64,000 bases of DNA from Pseudomonas benzenivorans (GCF_024397895.1 NZ_CP073346.1:2356001-2420000); one strand, 5' to 3'. Positions 23,955 through 33,733 are shown, counted from the first letter of the stretch. Notes: generated by a model from the letters alone, not told the origin. Made by a program: numbers and translations.

Positions 23955-24122
23955 TCAGGCGATCTCGATCATCTCGAAATCCATCTTGCCGACGCCGCAG
24001 TCCGGGCACAGCCAGTCTTCGGGCACGTCCTGCCACGGCGTTCCGGCGGCGATGCCTTCATCGGGCCAGCCCTGACGCTCGTCGTAGATCAGCCCACAGA
24101 CCACACATTGCCATTTCTTCAT
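23955..24122 (-). CDS. rubA1: Rubredoxin (first of two)
   Basis: 55 aa rubredoxin with CVVCG (residues 6-10) and CPDCG (39-43) iron ligands, starting MKKWQCVVCGL. It is close in sequence to its neighbour at 23672, so the pair is a tandem duplication. A terminator-like hairpin follows directly. Confidence 0.95.
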   Translation of the reverse strand: MKKWQCVVCGLIYDERQGWPDEGIAAGTPWQDVPEDWLCPDCGVGKMDFEMIEIA

Positions 24123-24184
24123 AGCCACCTCTGGCGAGTCTCACGGTTTTGCGCGGGGCACGCTACCGCAATTGTGCAGATGCG

Positions 24185-24258
24185 CCAAGCCGCCGGGCGA
24201 CGAATGTCACCCGGCGGCTTGGCCCTGGGTCGGGAACTGCCCGCCAGGCGGCGGGCAG
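24185..24258. repeat. Two tandem hairpins downstream of glcA
   Basis: A perfect 13-base inverted repeat, CCAAGCCGCCGGG (24185-24197) with CCCGGCGGCTTGG (24210-24222), and next to it a 9-base one, CTGCCCGCC (24237-24245) with GGCGGGCAG (24250-24258). Both lie just past the glcA stop codon. Neither has a T tract. They probably stabilise or end the long glc transcript. Confidence 0.6.
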
Positions 24259-24270
24259 CAGCGCAGGCGC

Positions 24271-25971
24271 TTAGCGCGCTTGCAGCAGCGGGTCGGTGAT
24301 GCCCATGCCGTACATGGCGATCATGGTCAGGCTACCGGCAGCCACGAGGTAGTAGAGGGTCGGCAGCATGGTCTTGCGCAGGGTGATGCCTTCGCGACCG
24401 AGCAGGCCGACGGTGGCCGACGCCGCCACCACGTTGTGGATGGCGATCATGTTGCCCGCCGCGGCGCCAACCGACTGAGCGGCCACCATCATCGCGCCGG
24501 AGACCCCGAGCAGGCCCGCCGCGTTGAACTGGAACTGCGACAGCATCAGGTTGGACACGGTGTTGGAGCCGGCGATGAAGGCACCCAGGGCGCCGACTGC
24601 AGGGGCGAAGAACGGGTAGATGCCGCCAACGCTGTCTGCCACCAGTTGCGCCATGGCCACCGGCATCGACATCAGGTCGGAGGCGTTGACCCCCGAGTTG
24701 ATCAGGATGCGCACCATCGGGATGGTGAAGATCAGCACGAAACCGGCGCCCAGCAGGGTGCGGCTCGACTCGTGAACCGCGGCACCCAGTTCCGAGAGGC
24801 GCATGCGGTGCAGCAAGGCGGTGATCAGCACCACGGCGCAGAGGATGCCGCCGGGCAGGTACAGCGGCTCGATCTTGCCGGAGATACCGGTCTCGCCGAG
24901 GATATCGATCCAGCCGAAGCTGACGCTCATCAACGCGGCCTTCAGCTCCGGGAACACCCGCGAAGCCACCAGGAAGATCGCCAGCAGGACGTAGGGCGCC
25001 CAGGCCATGCGCACGGAGATCGGCGTCTTGCCGACGATATCCTCCAGCTTCATCTCGATCTTGCCCATCCACTCGGCCGGCCACTCTTTGGCGTCGGCGA
25101 AGTCCCAGGTGGTCTTGGGCAGCAGGAAACCGGCCTTGGCGGCTGGGATCACGATGGCCAGACCGACCATGGCGCCGATCATCGACGGGAACTCCGGGCC
25201 GAGGAACACGCCGGCGGCCATGTAGGGCAGCACGAAACACAGGCCGGTGAAGATGGCAAAGGGTGCCATTTCCAGGCCTTCCTTCCAGGACTGATTCTTG
25301 CCGAAGAAGCGGGTCATGATCGACAGCATGATCAGCGGCATGAGGATGCCGATCAGGCCGTGGGTGATGGCCACCCGGGAGAAGATCATGTGGAAGAACA
25401 CGTCCCAGCTGCTGTTCAGCGCGGCCAGCTGAGTGGTCATGCCGGCCTGATCCAGACCACCGGCGACGCCCACCAGGATCGGCGTACCGACGGCGCCGAA
25501 GGATACCGGCGTGGACTGCACCATCATGCCCAGCACCACCGCGGCCAGGGCCGGGAAGCCCAGGGCCACCAGCAGCGGCGCGGCGACTGCGGCCGGCGTG
25601 CCGAAACCCGATGCACCCTCGATGAAGCAGCCGAACAGCCAGGCGATGATCAGTGCCTGGACCCGGCGGTCGGGGGTGATGGTGGCGAAGCCGCGGCGGA
25701 TGGCGGCGATGCCACCGGAGTGCTTCAAGGTGTTGAGCAGCAGGATCGCACCGAAGATGATCCAGAGGATCGCCGCGGTGAGGATCAGGCCTTGCAGACT
25801 GGAAGCCAGGACCCGGTTGAAGGACATGTCCCAGGCCGTCAGGCCGATGATCGCAGTGAGCAGGAAGACCACCGGCATGGCGTACTTGGCTGGCCAGCGG
25901 AAGCCGATCAGCAGCACACCCGCCAGCACCAGCGGCACGAAGGCCAGGATCGACAGCAGTGTTTGACTCAT
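24271..25971 (-). CDS. glcA: Glycolate/L-lactate permease family transporter
   Basis: 566 aa with about 12-14 transmembrane segments, of the LctP family. Conserved loops include [19 protein letters not shown] near residue 110 and [13 protein letters not shown] near 455. LldP and GlcA of this family both take up lactate and glycolate; its place as the last gene of a glycolate operon makes glycolate the likely substrate. The leader carries AAAAACAA, 15 bases before the ATG and next to AGGA, a candidate Crc/Hfq target. Confidence 0.9.
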   Translation of the reverse strand: MSQTLLSILAFVPLVLAGVLLIGFRWPAKYAMPVVFLLTAIIGLTAWDMSFNRVLASSLQGLILTAAILWIIFGAILLLNTLKHSGGIAAIRRGFATITPDRRVQALIIAWLFGCFIEGASGFGTPAAVAAPLLVALGFPALAAVVLGMMVQSTPVSFGAVGTPILVGVAGGLDQAGMTTQLAALNSSWDVFFHMIFSRVAITHGLIGILMPLIMLSIMTRFFGKNQSWKEGLEMAPFAIFTGLCFVLPYMAAGVFLGPEFPSMIGAMVGLAIVIPAAKAGFLLPKTTWDFADAKEWPAEWMGKIEMKLEDIVGKTPISVRMAWAPYVLLAIFLVASRVFPELKAALMSVSFGWIDILGETGISGKIEPLYLPGGILCAVVLITALLHRMRLSELGAAVHESSRTLLGAGFVLIFTIPMVRILINSGVNASDLMSMPVAMAQLVADSVGGIYPFFAPAVGALGAFIAGSNTVSNLMLSQFQFNAAGLLGVSGAMMVAAQSVGAAAGNMIAIHNVVAASATVGLLGREGITLRKTMLPTLYYLVAAGSLTMIAMYGMGITDPLLQAR

Positions 25972-25985
25972 GGGTTGGTTCCTGA

Positions 25986-25993
25986 TTGTTTTT
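25986..25993 (-). promoter_or_regulatory. Candidate Crc/Hfq CA motif in the glcA leader
   Basis: AAAAACAA on the minus strand fits the AAnAAnAA pattern bound by Hfq-Crc in Pseudomonas. It starts 15 bases before the glcA ATG and borders the ribosome site. Confidence 0.5.
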
Positions 25994-26115
25994 GTGAACC
26001 GTCATATTCCGGGGTGACCCGGCGCCATGCATTTGGCCTGCCCGGGCAATTGACCCGGGCCGACCTGTCGACGCCCGCACCCGGAATGCCCGGGGCGTGC
26101 GTCCATGCTCTGCAG

Positions 26116-26140
26116 CCCCGGCCGCGTGTGGTGGCCGGGG
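26116..26140. repeat. Hairpin between glcB and glcA
   Basis: CCCCGGCC (26116-26123) and GGCCGGGG (26133-26140), 8-base stem, 9-base loop, 21 bases after the glcB stop. A second repeat, GCCCGGG...CCCGGGC, lies near 26040-26060. They make the 190-base glcB-glcA gap highly structured and may lower glcA expression relative to glcB. Confidence 0.5.
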
Positions 26141-26161
26141 TTCTACCGCTCGCTCCGCGAA

Positions 26162-28339
26162 TCAGGCCTGCTGCTTGAAGCGCAGACGCCAGGCGTGCAG
26201 CAGCGGCTCGGTGTAGCCGCTGGGCTGCTCGCGGCCCTTGAACACCAGATCGCTGGCCGCCTGGAACGCCGCCGACTGGGCGAAGTTCGCCGCCATCGGC
26301 CGGTAGTGCGCATCACCGGCATTCTGCTGATCGACCACCTTGGCCATGCGCTCCAGGGTCTCGCGCACCTGGCCCTCGCCGACCACGCCGTGGTGCAGCC
26401 AGTTGGCGATGTGCTGGCTGGAGATGCGCAGGGTGGCGCGGTCTTCCATCAGGCCGACGTTGTGGATGTCCGGCACCTTGGAGCAACCGACGCCCTGCTC
26501 GACCCAGCGCACCACGTAGCCGAGGATGCCCTGGCAGTTGTTGTCCAGTTCTTCCTGGATCTCGCTGGCGCTCCAGTTGCGCTCGGCGGCCACCGGCACA
26601 CTGAGCAGGCCGTTGAGCAGTTCGTCGCGCTGGCTGTTCAGGTCGATGGCCTCCAGCTCGCGCTGCACCGCCTGCACGTCCACCTGGTGGTAGTGCAGGG
26701 CATGCAGGACGGCGGCGGTCGGCGACGGCACCCAGGCGGTGTTGGCGCCGGCCTTGGGGTGGCCGATCTTCTGCTCGAGCATGGCCGCCATCAGGTCAGG
26801 CATGGCCCACATGCCCTTGCCGATCTGGGCACGGCCGCGCAGGCCGCAGCTCAGGCCGACCAGCACGTTGTTGCGCTCGTAGGCCTGGATCCAGGCACTG
26901 CTTTTCATGTCGCCCTTGCGCAGCATGGCGCCGGCGGCCATGGCGGTGTGCATCTCGTCGCCGGTGCGATCGAGGAAGCCGGTGTTGATGAAGGCCACCC
27001 GCGCGCTGGCGGCGGCGATGCAGGCCTTGAGGTTGACGCTGGTGCGCCGCTCCTCGTCCATGATGCCCATCTTCAGGGTGTGGCGCGGCAGCTTGAGCAG
27101 GTCCTCGATGCAGCCGAACAACTGGTCGGCGAAGGCCACTTCGGCCGGGCCGTGCATCTTCGGCTTGACGATGTAGACGCTGCCGGTGCGCGAGTTGCCG
27201 CGACGCTGCAGGTCGTGCAGGGCGATCAGGCTGGTCATCACGCCATCGAGGATGCCCTCGGGGATCTCGTTGCCTTCGCCGTCGAGGATCGCCGGGTTGC
27301 TCATCAGGTGGCCGACGTTACGCACGAACAGCAGCGAGCGGCCGTGCAGCTTCAGCTCGCCACCGGCGGCGGCGGTGTATTCGCGGTCCGGGTTGAGGCG
27401 ACGGACGATGCGCTTGCCGCCCTTCTCCAGTTCCTCGGTCAGGTCGCCCTTCATCAGGCCGAGCCAGTTGCGGTAGACCACCACCTTGTCGTCGGCATCG
27501 ACCGCGGCCACCGAGTCCTCGCAGTCGAGGATGGTCGACAGCGCGGCCTCGATCAGCAGGTCCTTGACGCCGGCGGCGTCGGTGGCACCGATCTGGCTGT
27601 TCGGGTCGATCTGGATTTCCACGTGCAGGCCGTTGTTCTTCAGCAGCACGGCCTTGGGCGCGCTGGCCTCGCCCTGGTAGCCGATGAACTTGTCGGCCTG
27701 GGCCAGGCCGGTCTGGGTGCCGTCCTCCAGGGTCACCTGGAGCTGGCCGTCGACCACCCGGTAGCTGACGGAGTCGGCGTGGGAGCCGGTCGCCAGGGGC
27801 GCGGCCTGGTCGAGGAAGGCGCGGGCGAAGGCGATGACCTTGGCGCCGCGGGTCTGGTTGTAGCCCGGGCCCTTCTCCGCGCCGCCTTCTTCGGAAATGG
27901 CGTCGGTGCCGTACAGGGCGTCATACAGCGAGCCCCAGCGGGCGTTGGCGGCGTTCAGCGCGTAACGCGCGTTCATCACCGGCACCACCAGCTGCGGGCC
28001 GGCCTGGCTGGCGATCTCGCTGTCGACGTTGGCGGTGCTGGCCTGCACGCTGTCCGGCTGGGCCAGCAGATAGCCGATGGACTCGAGGAAGGCGCGGTAG
28101 GCCGGCATGTCGCCCACCGGGCCCGGGTTCTCGCGGTGCCAGGTGTCCAGCTTGGCCTGCAGGGCATCGCGCTCGGCCAGCAGCGCGCGGTTGCGCGGCG
28201 CCAGGTCGTGCACCAGGGCGTCGAATCCGGCCCAGAACGCCTCGCGCTCGATACCGCTGCCCGGCAGCACTTCCTCGTCGACGAAACGTTGCAGGTTGGC
28301 GGCCACTTGCAGGCGCTGGCAGTTCACGCGATCGGTCAT
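26162..28339 (-). CDS. glcB: Malate synthase G
   Basis: 725 aa, the length of isoform G. Condenses glyoxylate with acetyl-CoA to malate, so it removes the glyoxylate made by glycolate oxidase. Typical stretches include [29 protein letters not shown], and the C-terminal [18 protein letters not shown]. The ATG at 28339 has GGAG about 9 bases upstream and gives the conserved start [13 protein letters not shown]; the open frame 6 codons longer is unlikely. Confidence 0.96.
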   Translation of the reverse strand: MTDRVNCQRLQVAANLQRFVDEEVLPGSGIEREAFWAGFDALVHDLAPRNRALLAERDALQAKLDTWHRENPGPVGDMPAYRAFLESIGYLLAQPDSVQASTANVDSEIASQAGPQLVVPVMNARYALNAANARWGSLYDALYGTDAISEEGGAEKGPGYNQTRGAKVIAFARAFLDQAAPLATGSHADSVSYRVVDGQLQVTLEDGTQTGLAQADKFIGYQGEASAPKAVLLKNNGLHVEIQIDPNSQIGATDAAGVKDLLIEAALSTILDCEDSVAAVDADDKVVVYRNWLGLMKGDLTEELEKGGKRIVRRLNPDREYTAAAGGELKLHGRSLLFVRNVGHLMSNPAILDGEGNEIPEGILDGVMTSLIALHDLQRRGNSRTGSVYIVKPKMHGPAEVAFADQLFGCIEDLLKLPRHTLKMGIMDEERRTSVNLKACIAAASARVAFINTGFLDRTGDEMHTAMAAGAMLRKGDMKSSAWIQAYERNNVLVGLSCGLRGRAQIGKGMWAMPDLMAAMLEQKIGHPKAGANTAWVPSPTAAVLHALHYHQVDVQAVQRELEAIDLNSQRDELLNGLLSVPVAAERNWSASEIQEELDNNCQGILGYVVRWVEQGVGCSKVPDIHNVGLMEDRATLRISSQHIANWLHHGVVGEGQVRETLERMAKVVDQQNAGDAHYRPMAANFAQSAAFQAASDLVFKGREQPSGYTEPLLHAWRLRFKQQA

Positions 28340-28420
28340 TTCTCTACTCTCCATCAAACTTCACTCAGGCGGCGCCGGGCGCCGGCAGCGGCTCCCGAGG
28401 GCGCCGCGTCAGTATTCGAA

Positions 28421-28822
28421 TCAGCCCAGGGCGGCGATGCCGGCCTTGGCCACTTGCGCGTCCTGGTCGGCCTTGACCCCGGACACGCCCACCGCGCCGA
28501 CCACCTGGCCGTCGACGATCACCGGCACGCCGCCTTCCAGCGAGGTCACCAGGGGGGCGGACAGGAAGGCGTTGCGACCGCCGTTGACCATGTCCTCGTA
28601 ACCCTTGGTCTCGCGACGGCCGATGGCCGCGCTGCGGGCCTTCTCGGTGGCGATGTAGGCGCCGATCGGCGCGCAACCATCGAGGCGCTCCAGGGCCAGC
28701 GGGTGGCCACCGTCGTCGACCACGGCAATGGCCACGGCCCACTGGTTCTGCTGGGCTTCGGCGCGGGCGGCGGCGAGGATGCGACTGACTTCGGTCTGGC
28801 TCAATACGGCTTTGGTATACAT
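28421..28822 (-). CDS. glcG: GlcG/HbpS family protein
   Basis: 133 aa with the DUF336/GlcG fold: AIAVVDDGGHPLALERLDG near residue 30, KARSAAIGR near 60, and the glycine-rich GGVPVIVDGQVVGAVGVSG near 97. HbpS of Streptomyces, in the same family, binds heme. The role in glycolate use is not known, but the gene is regularly inside glc operons. CGGAG lies 6 bases before the ATG; the gap from glcF is 12 bases. Confidence 0.92.
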   Translation of the reverse strand: MYTKAVLSQTEVSRILAAARAEAQQNQWAVAIAVVDDGGHPLALERLDGCAPIGAYIATEKARSAAIGRRETKGYEDMVNGGRNAFLSAPLVTSLEGGVPVIVDGQVVGAVGVSGVKADQDAQVAKAGIAALG

Positions 28823-28834
28823 GGTGATCTCCGG

Positions 28835-30052
28835 TTAATTCAGGGCTTCTTCGACGAGTTCGATCCAGTGCCGCACGGGGGTGCGGCCGGCGCCGTCGAG
28901 GTGGGTCTGGCAGCCGATGTTGGCGGTGACTATCACCTCCGGCTGGCCGCTCTCCAGGGCGTCGAGTTTGTTGTCACGCAGCTGCTTGGACAGCTCCGGC
29001 TGGGTCAGCGAATAGGTGCCGGCCGAGCCGCAGCACAGGTGGCTGTCCGGCACGGCGGTGAGGCTGAAGCCGAGGCGGCTGAGCACGCCTTCGACCGCGC
29101 CGCCGAGCTTCTGCGCGTGTTGCAGGGTGCAGGGGCAATGGAACGCCAGGCGCTTGTCGCCGCGCACCCCGAGCTGCTCCAGGGGCTCGGCGCCGAGCAC
29201 CTCGACCAGGTCCTTGGCCAGGGCGCTGACGCGCTTGGCCTTCTCGGCGTAGGCCGGGTCCTGGGCCAGCAGGTGGCCGTATTCCTTGACGAAGGCGCCG
29301 CAGCCGCTGGCGGTCTGCACGATGGCCTCGGCGCCCTGCTCGATGGCCGGCCACCAGGCGTCGATGTTGCGCCGGGCGCGCTCCAGGCCCTTGTCCTGGG
29401 CGTTGAGATGGTAGTCCACGGCGCCGCAGCAGCCGGCCTCGAAGATCGGCGTGACGCTGATGCCGAGGCGATCGAGCACCCGCGCCGTGGCCGCATTGGT
29501 GTTGGGCGACAGGCCCGGCTGCACGCAGCCTTCGAGCATCAGCACGCGGCGCCCGTGGCGCGGCTCGGGACGCGGCTTGGCGGCACGGGCGGCGCGCGGC
29601 AGCTTGGCCTGGAGGGCCTCCGGCAGCAGCGGGCGGAACACCTGGCCGACCTGGGTCAGGCCCTTGAACAGGCTGGCGTTCGGCACCACGGCGCGCAGGC
29701 TCTCGCGCAGCGCACGCTGGGCCAGCGGACGCGGCACGGCCGCATCGACCACGGCACGGCCGATGTCCAGCAGGTTGTGGTACTGCACCCCCGAGGGGCA
29801 GGTGGTTTCGCAGTTGCGGCAGGTCAGGCAACGGTCCAGGTGCAACTGGGTCTTGGCGGTGACCTCGTTGCCTTCGAGCACCTGCTTGATCAGGTAGATG
29901 CGCCCGCGCGGCCCGTCCAGCTCGTCGCCGAGCAGCTGATAGGTCGGGCAGGTGGCGTTGCAGAAGCCGCAATGCACGCAGGTCCGCAGGATGCGTTCGG
30001 CTTCTTCGCCACGCGGCAGACGCTTGGCTTGTTCACTCAGGTTCGTCTGCAC
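28835..30052 (-). CDS. glcF: Glycolate oxidase iron-sulfur subunit
   Basis: 405 aa. Two 4Fe-4S clusters of the CxxCxxCxxxCP type: C25, C28, C31, C35 and C75, C78, C81, C85. Two CCG-type domains follow, with GCCGAVDYH and CCGSAGTYS, as in heterodisulfide reductase relatives. It carries electrons from GlcD/GlcE to the membrane quinone pool. The start is a GTG at 30052, just 3 bases past the glcE stop. Confidence 0.96.
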   Translation of the reverse strand: MQTNLSEQAKRLPRGEEAERILRTCVHCGFCNATCPTYQLLGDELDGPRGRIYLIKQVLEGNEVTAKTQLHLDRCLTCRNCETTCPSGVQYHNLLDIGRAVVDAAVPRPLAQRALRESLRAVVPNASLFKGLTQVGQVFRPLLPEALQAKLPRAARAAKPRPEPRHGRRVLMLEGCVQPGLSPNTNAATARVLDRLGISVTPIFEAGCCGAVDYHLNAQDKGLERARRNIDAWWPAIEQGAEAIVQTASGCGAFVKEYGHLLAQDPAYAEKAKRVSALAKDLVEVLGAEPLEQLGVRGDKRLAFHCPCTLQHAQKLGGAVEGVLSRLGFSLTAVPDSHLCCGSAGTYSLTQPELSKQLRDNKLDALESGQPEVIVTANIGCQTHLDGAGRTPVRHWIELVEEALN

Positions 30053-30055
30053 GGC

Positions 30056-31120
30056 TTACACCTCGGAATACATGCGGCCAGGGTTGAAGATGCCCTGGGG
30101 GTCGAGCTGGGCTTTCAGCTGGCGGTGGTAGCGCTGCAGGGGCGCCGCCAGCGGCTGGAACGGGGTGTCGCAGTGACCGGCGCTGAAGCAGGTGGCGTGG
30201 CCACCGACTTCGCCGACGATCTGCCGGATCGAGGCGGCATCGGCATCGGACTTCAGCCAGCGTTGGGCGCCGCCCCAGTCGATCAGCTGATCGCCGGGCA
30301 GTGCCAGCACGCCGGTGTTGGTCGGCACGGCCAGGCGCCACAACGGCCGCGCATCGGCGAAGAAGGCCAGGCGCTGGTCGCGCAGGTCGGTCCAGTAGTC
30401 GCCCTCGAGCGCCTCACCGCCGAGGCGCTCGCGGGCCGCGGCCACCGAACCCTCGCCGCCTTCCAGGCGCAGGTGCAGGGCCTGGCCGTCATGGCTGGCG
30501 GCGCTCAGCGGGATCGGCTGCTGGCCCCATTCGGCGAGCTTCTGCAGGGCCTGGGCGGCGTCCATCTGCAAACGCAGGCTGAGGGTCTGGCGCGGCTTGG
30601 GCAGTACCTTGAGCGACACCTCGGTGATCACCCCCAGGCAGCCGAAGCTGCCGGCCATCAGGCGCGACAGGTCGTAGCCGGCGACGTTTTTCATCACCTC
30701 GCCACCGAAGCGCAGGTGCTTGCCCATGCCGGTGATCACCCGGGTACCGAGGACCAGGTCACGAACCGCGCCGGACCAGGGCCGACGCGGGCCGGACAGG
30801 CCGGCGGCGATCATGCCGCCGACCGTGGCGTCCTCGGTGAAGTGCGGGGCCTCGCAGGTGAGCATCTGCCCGGCCTCGTCCAGCGCCGCTTCCAGCTCGA
30901 CCAGCGGCGTGCCGGCGCGGGCGGTGATCACCAGCTCGGTCGGGTCGTAGCTGACGATGCCGCGGTGGGCACGGGTGTCGAGCACCTCGCCGTCGACCCT
31001 GCGACCGAGAGAGGCCTTGCTGTTGCCGCCCTGAATGCGCAGCGCAGTCGAGCTGTTAAGGGCGTTATTGACTTGTTCCAGCAGCGCCGCACTGGCGTCT
31101 GCGTCGTGACGCGTGACCAT
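30056..31120 (-). CDS. glcE: Glycolate oxidase FAD-binding subunit
   Basis: 354 aa. An FAD-binding type 4 (PCMH) domain with ALRIQGGNSKASLGR near the start, TVGGMIAAGLSGPRRPWSGAVRDLVLG near 110 and GEVMKNVAGYDLSRLMAGSFG near 150. Together with GlcD and GlcF it forms glycolate dehydrogenase, which makes glyoxylate. The ATG at 31120 overlaps the glcD stop in TAATG, so translation is coupled. Its longer open frame runs inside glcD and is not used. Confidence 0.95.
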   Translation of the reverse strand: MVTRHDADASAALLEQVNNALNSSTALRIQGGNSKASLGRRVDGEVLDTRAHRGIVSYDPTELVITARAGTPLVELEAALDEAGQMLTCEAPHFTEDATVGGMIAAGLSGPRRPWSGAVRDLVLGTRVITGMGKHLRFGGEVMKNVAGYDLSRLMAGSFGCLGVITEVSLKVLPKPRQTLSLRLQMDAAQALQKLAEWGQQPIPLSAASHDGQALHLRLEGGEGSVAAARERLGGEALEGDYWTDLRDQRLAFFADARPLWRLAVPTNTGVLALPGDQLIDWGGAQRWLKSDADAASIRQIVGEVGGHATCFSAGHCDTPFQPLAAPLQRYHRQLKAQLDPQGIFNPGRMYSEV

Positions 31121-32619
31121 TAGAAACGCTCCAGTTCGGGGAAAGGCAGCTGCCCGTGGTGCACATGCATGGAGCCGAACTCGGCGCAGCGGTGCAGGGT
31201 CGGGATGTTCTTGCCGGGGTTGAGCAGGCCGCTCGGATCGAAGGCCGCCTTCACCGCGTGGAACAGGGTCAGCTCGTCGCTGTTGAACTGGGCGCACATC
31301 TGGTTGATCTTCTCGCGGCCCACGCCGTGTTCGCCGGTGATGCTGCCGCCGACCTTGACGCAGAGCTCGAGGATCTTGCCGCCGAGGGCCTCGGCGCGCT
31401 CCAGCTCACCGGGCTGGTTGGCATCGAAGAGGATCAGCGGGTGCATGTTGCCGTCGCCGGCGTGGAACACGTTGGCCACGCGCAGGCCGAACTCCTCGGA
31501 CAGCTCGGTGATGCCCCTGAGCACGCCGGGCAGCTCGCGGCGCGGGATGGTGCCGTCCATGCAGTAGTAGTCCGGCGAGATGCGCCCGACCGCCGGGAAG
31601 GCATTCTTGCGTCCGGCCCAGAACTTGACCCGCTCGGCCTCGTCGCGGGCCAGGCGCACCTCGGTGGCGCCGGCCTGCTTGAGCACCGCCTCGACCCGCG
31701 CGCAGTCGTCCTGCACGTCGGCCTCGACGCCGTCCAGCTCGCACAGCAGGATGGCTTCGGCCTCCACCGGGTAGCCGGCGCGGATAAAGTCTTCGGCAGC
31801 ACGGATCGCCAGGTTGTCCATCATCTCCAGGCCGCCGGGGATGATGCCGGCGGCGATGATGTCGCCCACGGCGCGCCCGGCCTTCTCCACCGAATCGAAG
31901 CTGGCCAGCAGCACCCGCGCCACCTGCGGCTTGGGCAGCAGCTTGACCGTGACCTCGGTGACGATGCCGAGCATGCCCTCGGAGCCGGTGAACAGCGCCA
32001 GCAGGTCGAAGCCCGGGGCGTCCAGGGCATCGCTGCCCAGGGTCATGCGTTCGCCCTCGACGGTGAGGATCTCCACCTTGAGCAGGTTGTGCACGGTCAG
32101 GCCGTACTTCAGGCAGTGCACGCCACCGGCGTTCTCGGCGACGTTGCCGCCGATCGAGCAGGCGATCTGCGAGGACGGGTCCGGTGCGTAGTACAGCTCG
32201 TAGGGGGCGGCCGCCTGGGAGATGGCCAGGTTGCGCACGCCGGGCTGGACCCGGGCGAAACGACCCTCGGGGTTGACCTCGAGGATCTGCTTGAAGCGCG
32301 CCATCACCAGCAGGATGCCCTGCTCCAGCGGCAGCGCGCCGCCGGACAGACCGGTGCCGGCGCCACGGGCCACCACCGGCACCTGAAGCTGGTGGCAGAG
32401 CTTGAGCAGGCTTTCCACCTGCTCGACCCGCTCGGGCAGCACCACCATCAGCGGCGTGGTGCGATAGGCGGACAGACCATCGCACTCGTAGGGCTTGAGG
32501 TCTTCCTGGGTGTGCAGGATTTCGAGGTCCGGCAGGCGCGCTTGCAGCTCGCTCAGCAGTGCGGACTTGTCGACCTTGGGCAGCGCGCCGTCGACGCGCT
32601 CGTCGTACAGAATATTCAT
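31120..32619 (-). CDS. glcD: Glycolate oxidase catalytic subunit
   Basis: 499 aa, identical in length to the E. coli subunit as I recall it. FAD-binding type 4 domain (PVVARGAGTGLSGGALP near residue 95; CSIGGNVAENAGGVHCLKYG near 150) and C-terminal FAD-linked oxidase domain ending FDPSGLLNPGKNIPT. It oxidises glycolate and D-lactate-like 2-hydroxyacids. First gene of the glc operon, read away from glcC. The ATG at 32619 (MNILYDERVDGAL) is preferred over one 4 codons earlier. Confidence 0.96.
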   Translation of the reverse strand: MNILYDERVDGALPKVDKSALLSELQARLPDLEILHTQEDLKPYECDGLSAYRTTPLMVVLPERVEQVESLLKLCHQLQVPVVARGAGTGLSGGALPLEQGILLVMARFKQILEVNPEGRFARVQPGVRNLAISQAAAPYELYYAPDPSSQIACSIGGNVAENAGGVHCLKYGLTVHNLLKVEILTVEGERMTLGSDALDAPGFDLLALFTGSEGMLGIVTEVTVKLLPKPQVARVLLASFDSVEKAGRAVGDIIAAGIIPGGLEMMDNLAIRAAEDFIRAGYPVEAEAILLCELDGVEADVQDDCARVEAVLKQAGATEVRLARDEAERVKFWAGRKNAFPAVGRISPDYYCMDGTIPRRELPGVLRGITELSEEFGLRVANVFHAGDGNMHPLILFDANQPGELERAEALGGKILELCVKVGGSITGEHGVGREKINQMCAQFNSDELTLFHAVKAAFDPSGLLNPGKNIPTLHRCAEFGSMHVHHGQLPFPELERF

Positions 32620-32737
32620 TAGCAGGCTCAATCAGGCAGCGTCATGGTTCTGGTCAACCCGGGAATCGCGTTCCCGGACTGCTGATGTGACGCCAATATG
32701 TAGACCGGACGAATCTCCACGTCCATCGCAATTGACA

Positions 32738-32750
32738 CTGGTACGACCAG
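32738..32750. promoter_or_regulatory. GlcC-type operator, glcD-proximal
   Basis: CTGGT-ACG-ACCAG, a perfect inverted repeat of the FadR-family GntR type (TGGT-N3-ACCA). It lies 119 bases upstream of glcD. Its twin is at 32847-32859. Confidence 0.75.
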
Positions 32751-32787
32751 TTTTTAGCGACGAATAACCTGATATCTCTTGGATTTC

Positions 32788-32804
32788 TCCTTATGAAATA
32801 AGGA
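32788..32804. promoter_or_regulatory. Central 7-3-7 palindrome in the glcD/glcC gap
   Basis: TCCTTAT-GAA-ATAAGGA is a perfect inverted repeat. Its centre (32796) is almost midway between the two CTGGT-N3-ACCAG operators. It is unlike the GntR sites in sequence and may bind another factor or overlap the glcC promoter; a TATAGT at 32814-32819 could be the -10 box. Confidence 0.45.
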
Positions 32805-32846
32805 CTTCAGGTTTATAGTTGCAATCCTGTGGATATCTTTACTGAA

Positions 32847-32859
32847 CTGGTCCTACCAG
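32847..32859. promoter_or_regulatory. GlcC-type operator, glcC-proximal
   Basis: CTGGT-CCT-ACCAG, perfect inverted repeat 17 bases before the glcC ATG and downstream of the possible TATAGT -10 box. The position suits autorepression. Confidence 0.75.
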
Positions 32860-32876
32860 CTTAGCGAGGCACCGTG

Positions 32877-33650
32877 ATGAGCGAATCAACTGCCGCCCCC
32901 CGCCGCCAGGTCAGCGACGTGGTGGCCGAACGCATCGAGCGCCTGATCGTCGACGGCGTGCTCAAGGTCGGCCAGCCGCTGCCGTCGGAGCGGCGCCTGT
33001 GCGAAAAGCTGGGCATTTCCCGCTCGGCCCTGCGCGAAGGGCTCAAGGTTCTGCGCGGGCGCGGCATCATCGAGACCGCCCAGGGCCGCGATTCGCGGGT
33101 CGCTGCGCTGAGCGGACCGCGCGACGCCAGCCCGTTGATGAGCCTGTTCAGTTCGCAGCCACGCACCCTTTACGACCTGCTGGAAGTGCGCGCGCTGCTG
33201 GAAGCCGAGTCGGCGCGCCTGGCGGCCCTGCGCGGCACCGATGCCGACTTCGTCCTGCTGACCCGGCGCTACGAGGAGATGCTCGCCGCCCACGACCGCC
33301 CCGAAGGCGTCGAGCCGCGGGAGCACGCACGCCTCGACCACGCCTTCCACCTGGCCATCTGCGAGGCCTCGCACAACCCGGTGCTGCTGCACACCCTGCA
33401 GTCGCTGACCGACCTGATGCTCAGCACGGTGTTCGCCTCGGTGAACAACCTCTATCACCGGCCGCTGCAGAAGCGTCAGATCGACCGCCAGCATGCGCGC
33501 CTGTACCACGCGGTGATCGAGCGCCTGCCGGAACAGGCGCAGCGCGCGGCCCGCGAGCATATCCACGGCATCCGCGACAACCTGCGCGACATCGAGCAGG
33601 AAGAACAGCGCCTGGTGCGCGCCACCATGCGCCTGGAGGGCTGGTCCTAG
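32877..33650 (+). CDS. glcC: GntR/FadR-type regulator of glycolate genes
   Basis: 257 aa. N-terminal winged helix (about residues 8-75, VVAERIERLIVDGVLKVGQPLPSERRLCEKLGISRSALREGL) and a helical FCD ligand domain (about 95-240) with the metal/ligand residues in DHAFHLAICEASHNP. GlcC of E. coli activates the glc operon with glycolate. It is divergent from glcD with two matching operators between them. An in-frame GTG one codon earlier (32874) is a possible alternative start. Confidence 0.94.
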   Translation: MSESTAAPRRQVSDVVAERIERLIVDGVLKVGQPLPSERRLCEKLGISRSALREGLKVLRGRGIIETAQGRDSRVAALSGPRDASPLMSLFSSQPRTLYDLLEVRALLEAESARLAALRGTDADFVLLTRRYEEMLAAHDRPEGVEPREHARLDHAFHLAICEASHNPVLLHTLQSLTDLMLSTVFASVNNLYHRPLQKRQIDRQHARLYHAVIERLPEQAQRAAREHIHGIRDNLRDIEQEEQRLVRATMRLEGWS

Positions 33651-33733
33651 GCGCCGCCGCGAGTGGCCCCGCGGCAAACGGCGGCGAACGCCGTGGTAGA
33701 CTCGCGCGCTTCCGATTCGCGGTGAACCTGTCC

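Noticed and set aside
24271..25971. L-lactate permease LldP with a lactate operon
   Set aside because: No lldD or lldR nearby; the gene closes a complete glycolate operon, so glcA is the better name, though both substrates may be carried.
26105..31123. Very long plus-strand open frame (1672 codons) opposite glcB, glcG, glcF and glcE
   Set aside because: It is antisense to four well-recognised genes, is rich in His, Gln, Gly and Val as expected for the complement of GC-rich coding sequence, has no domain I recognise and no ribosome site.
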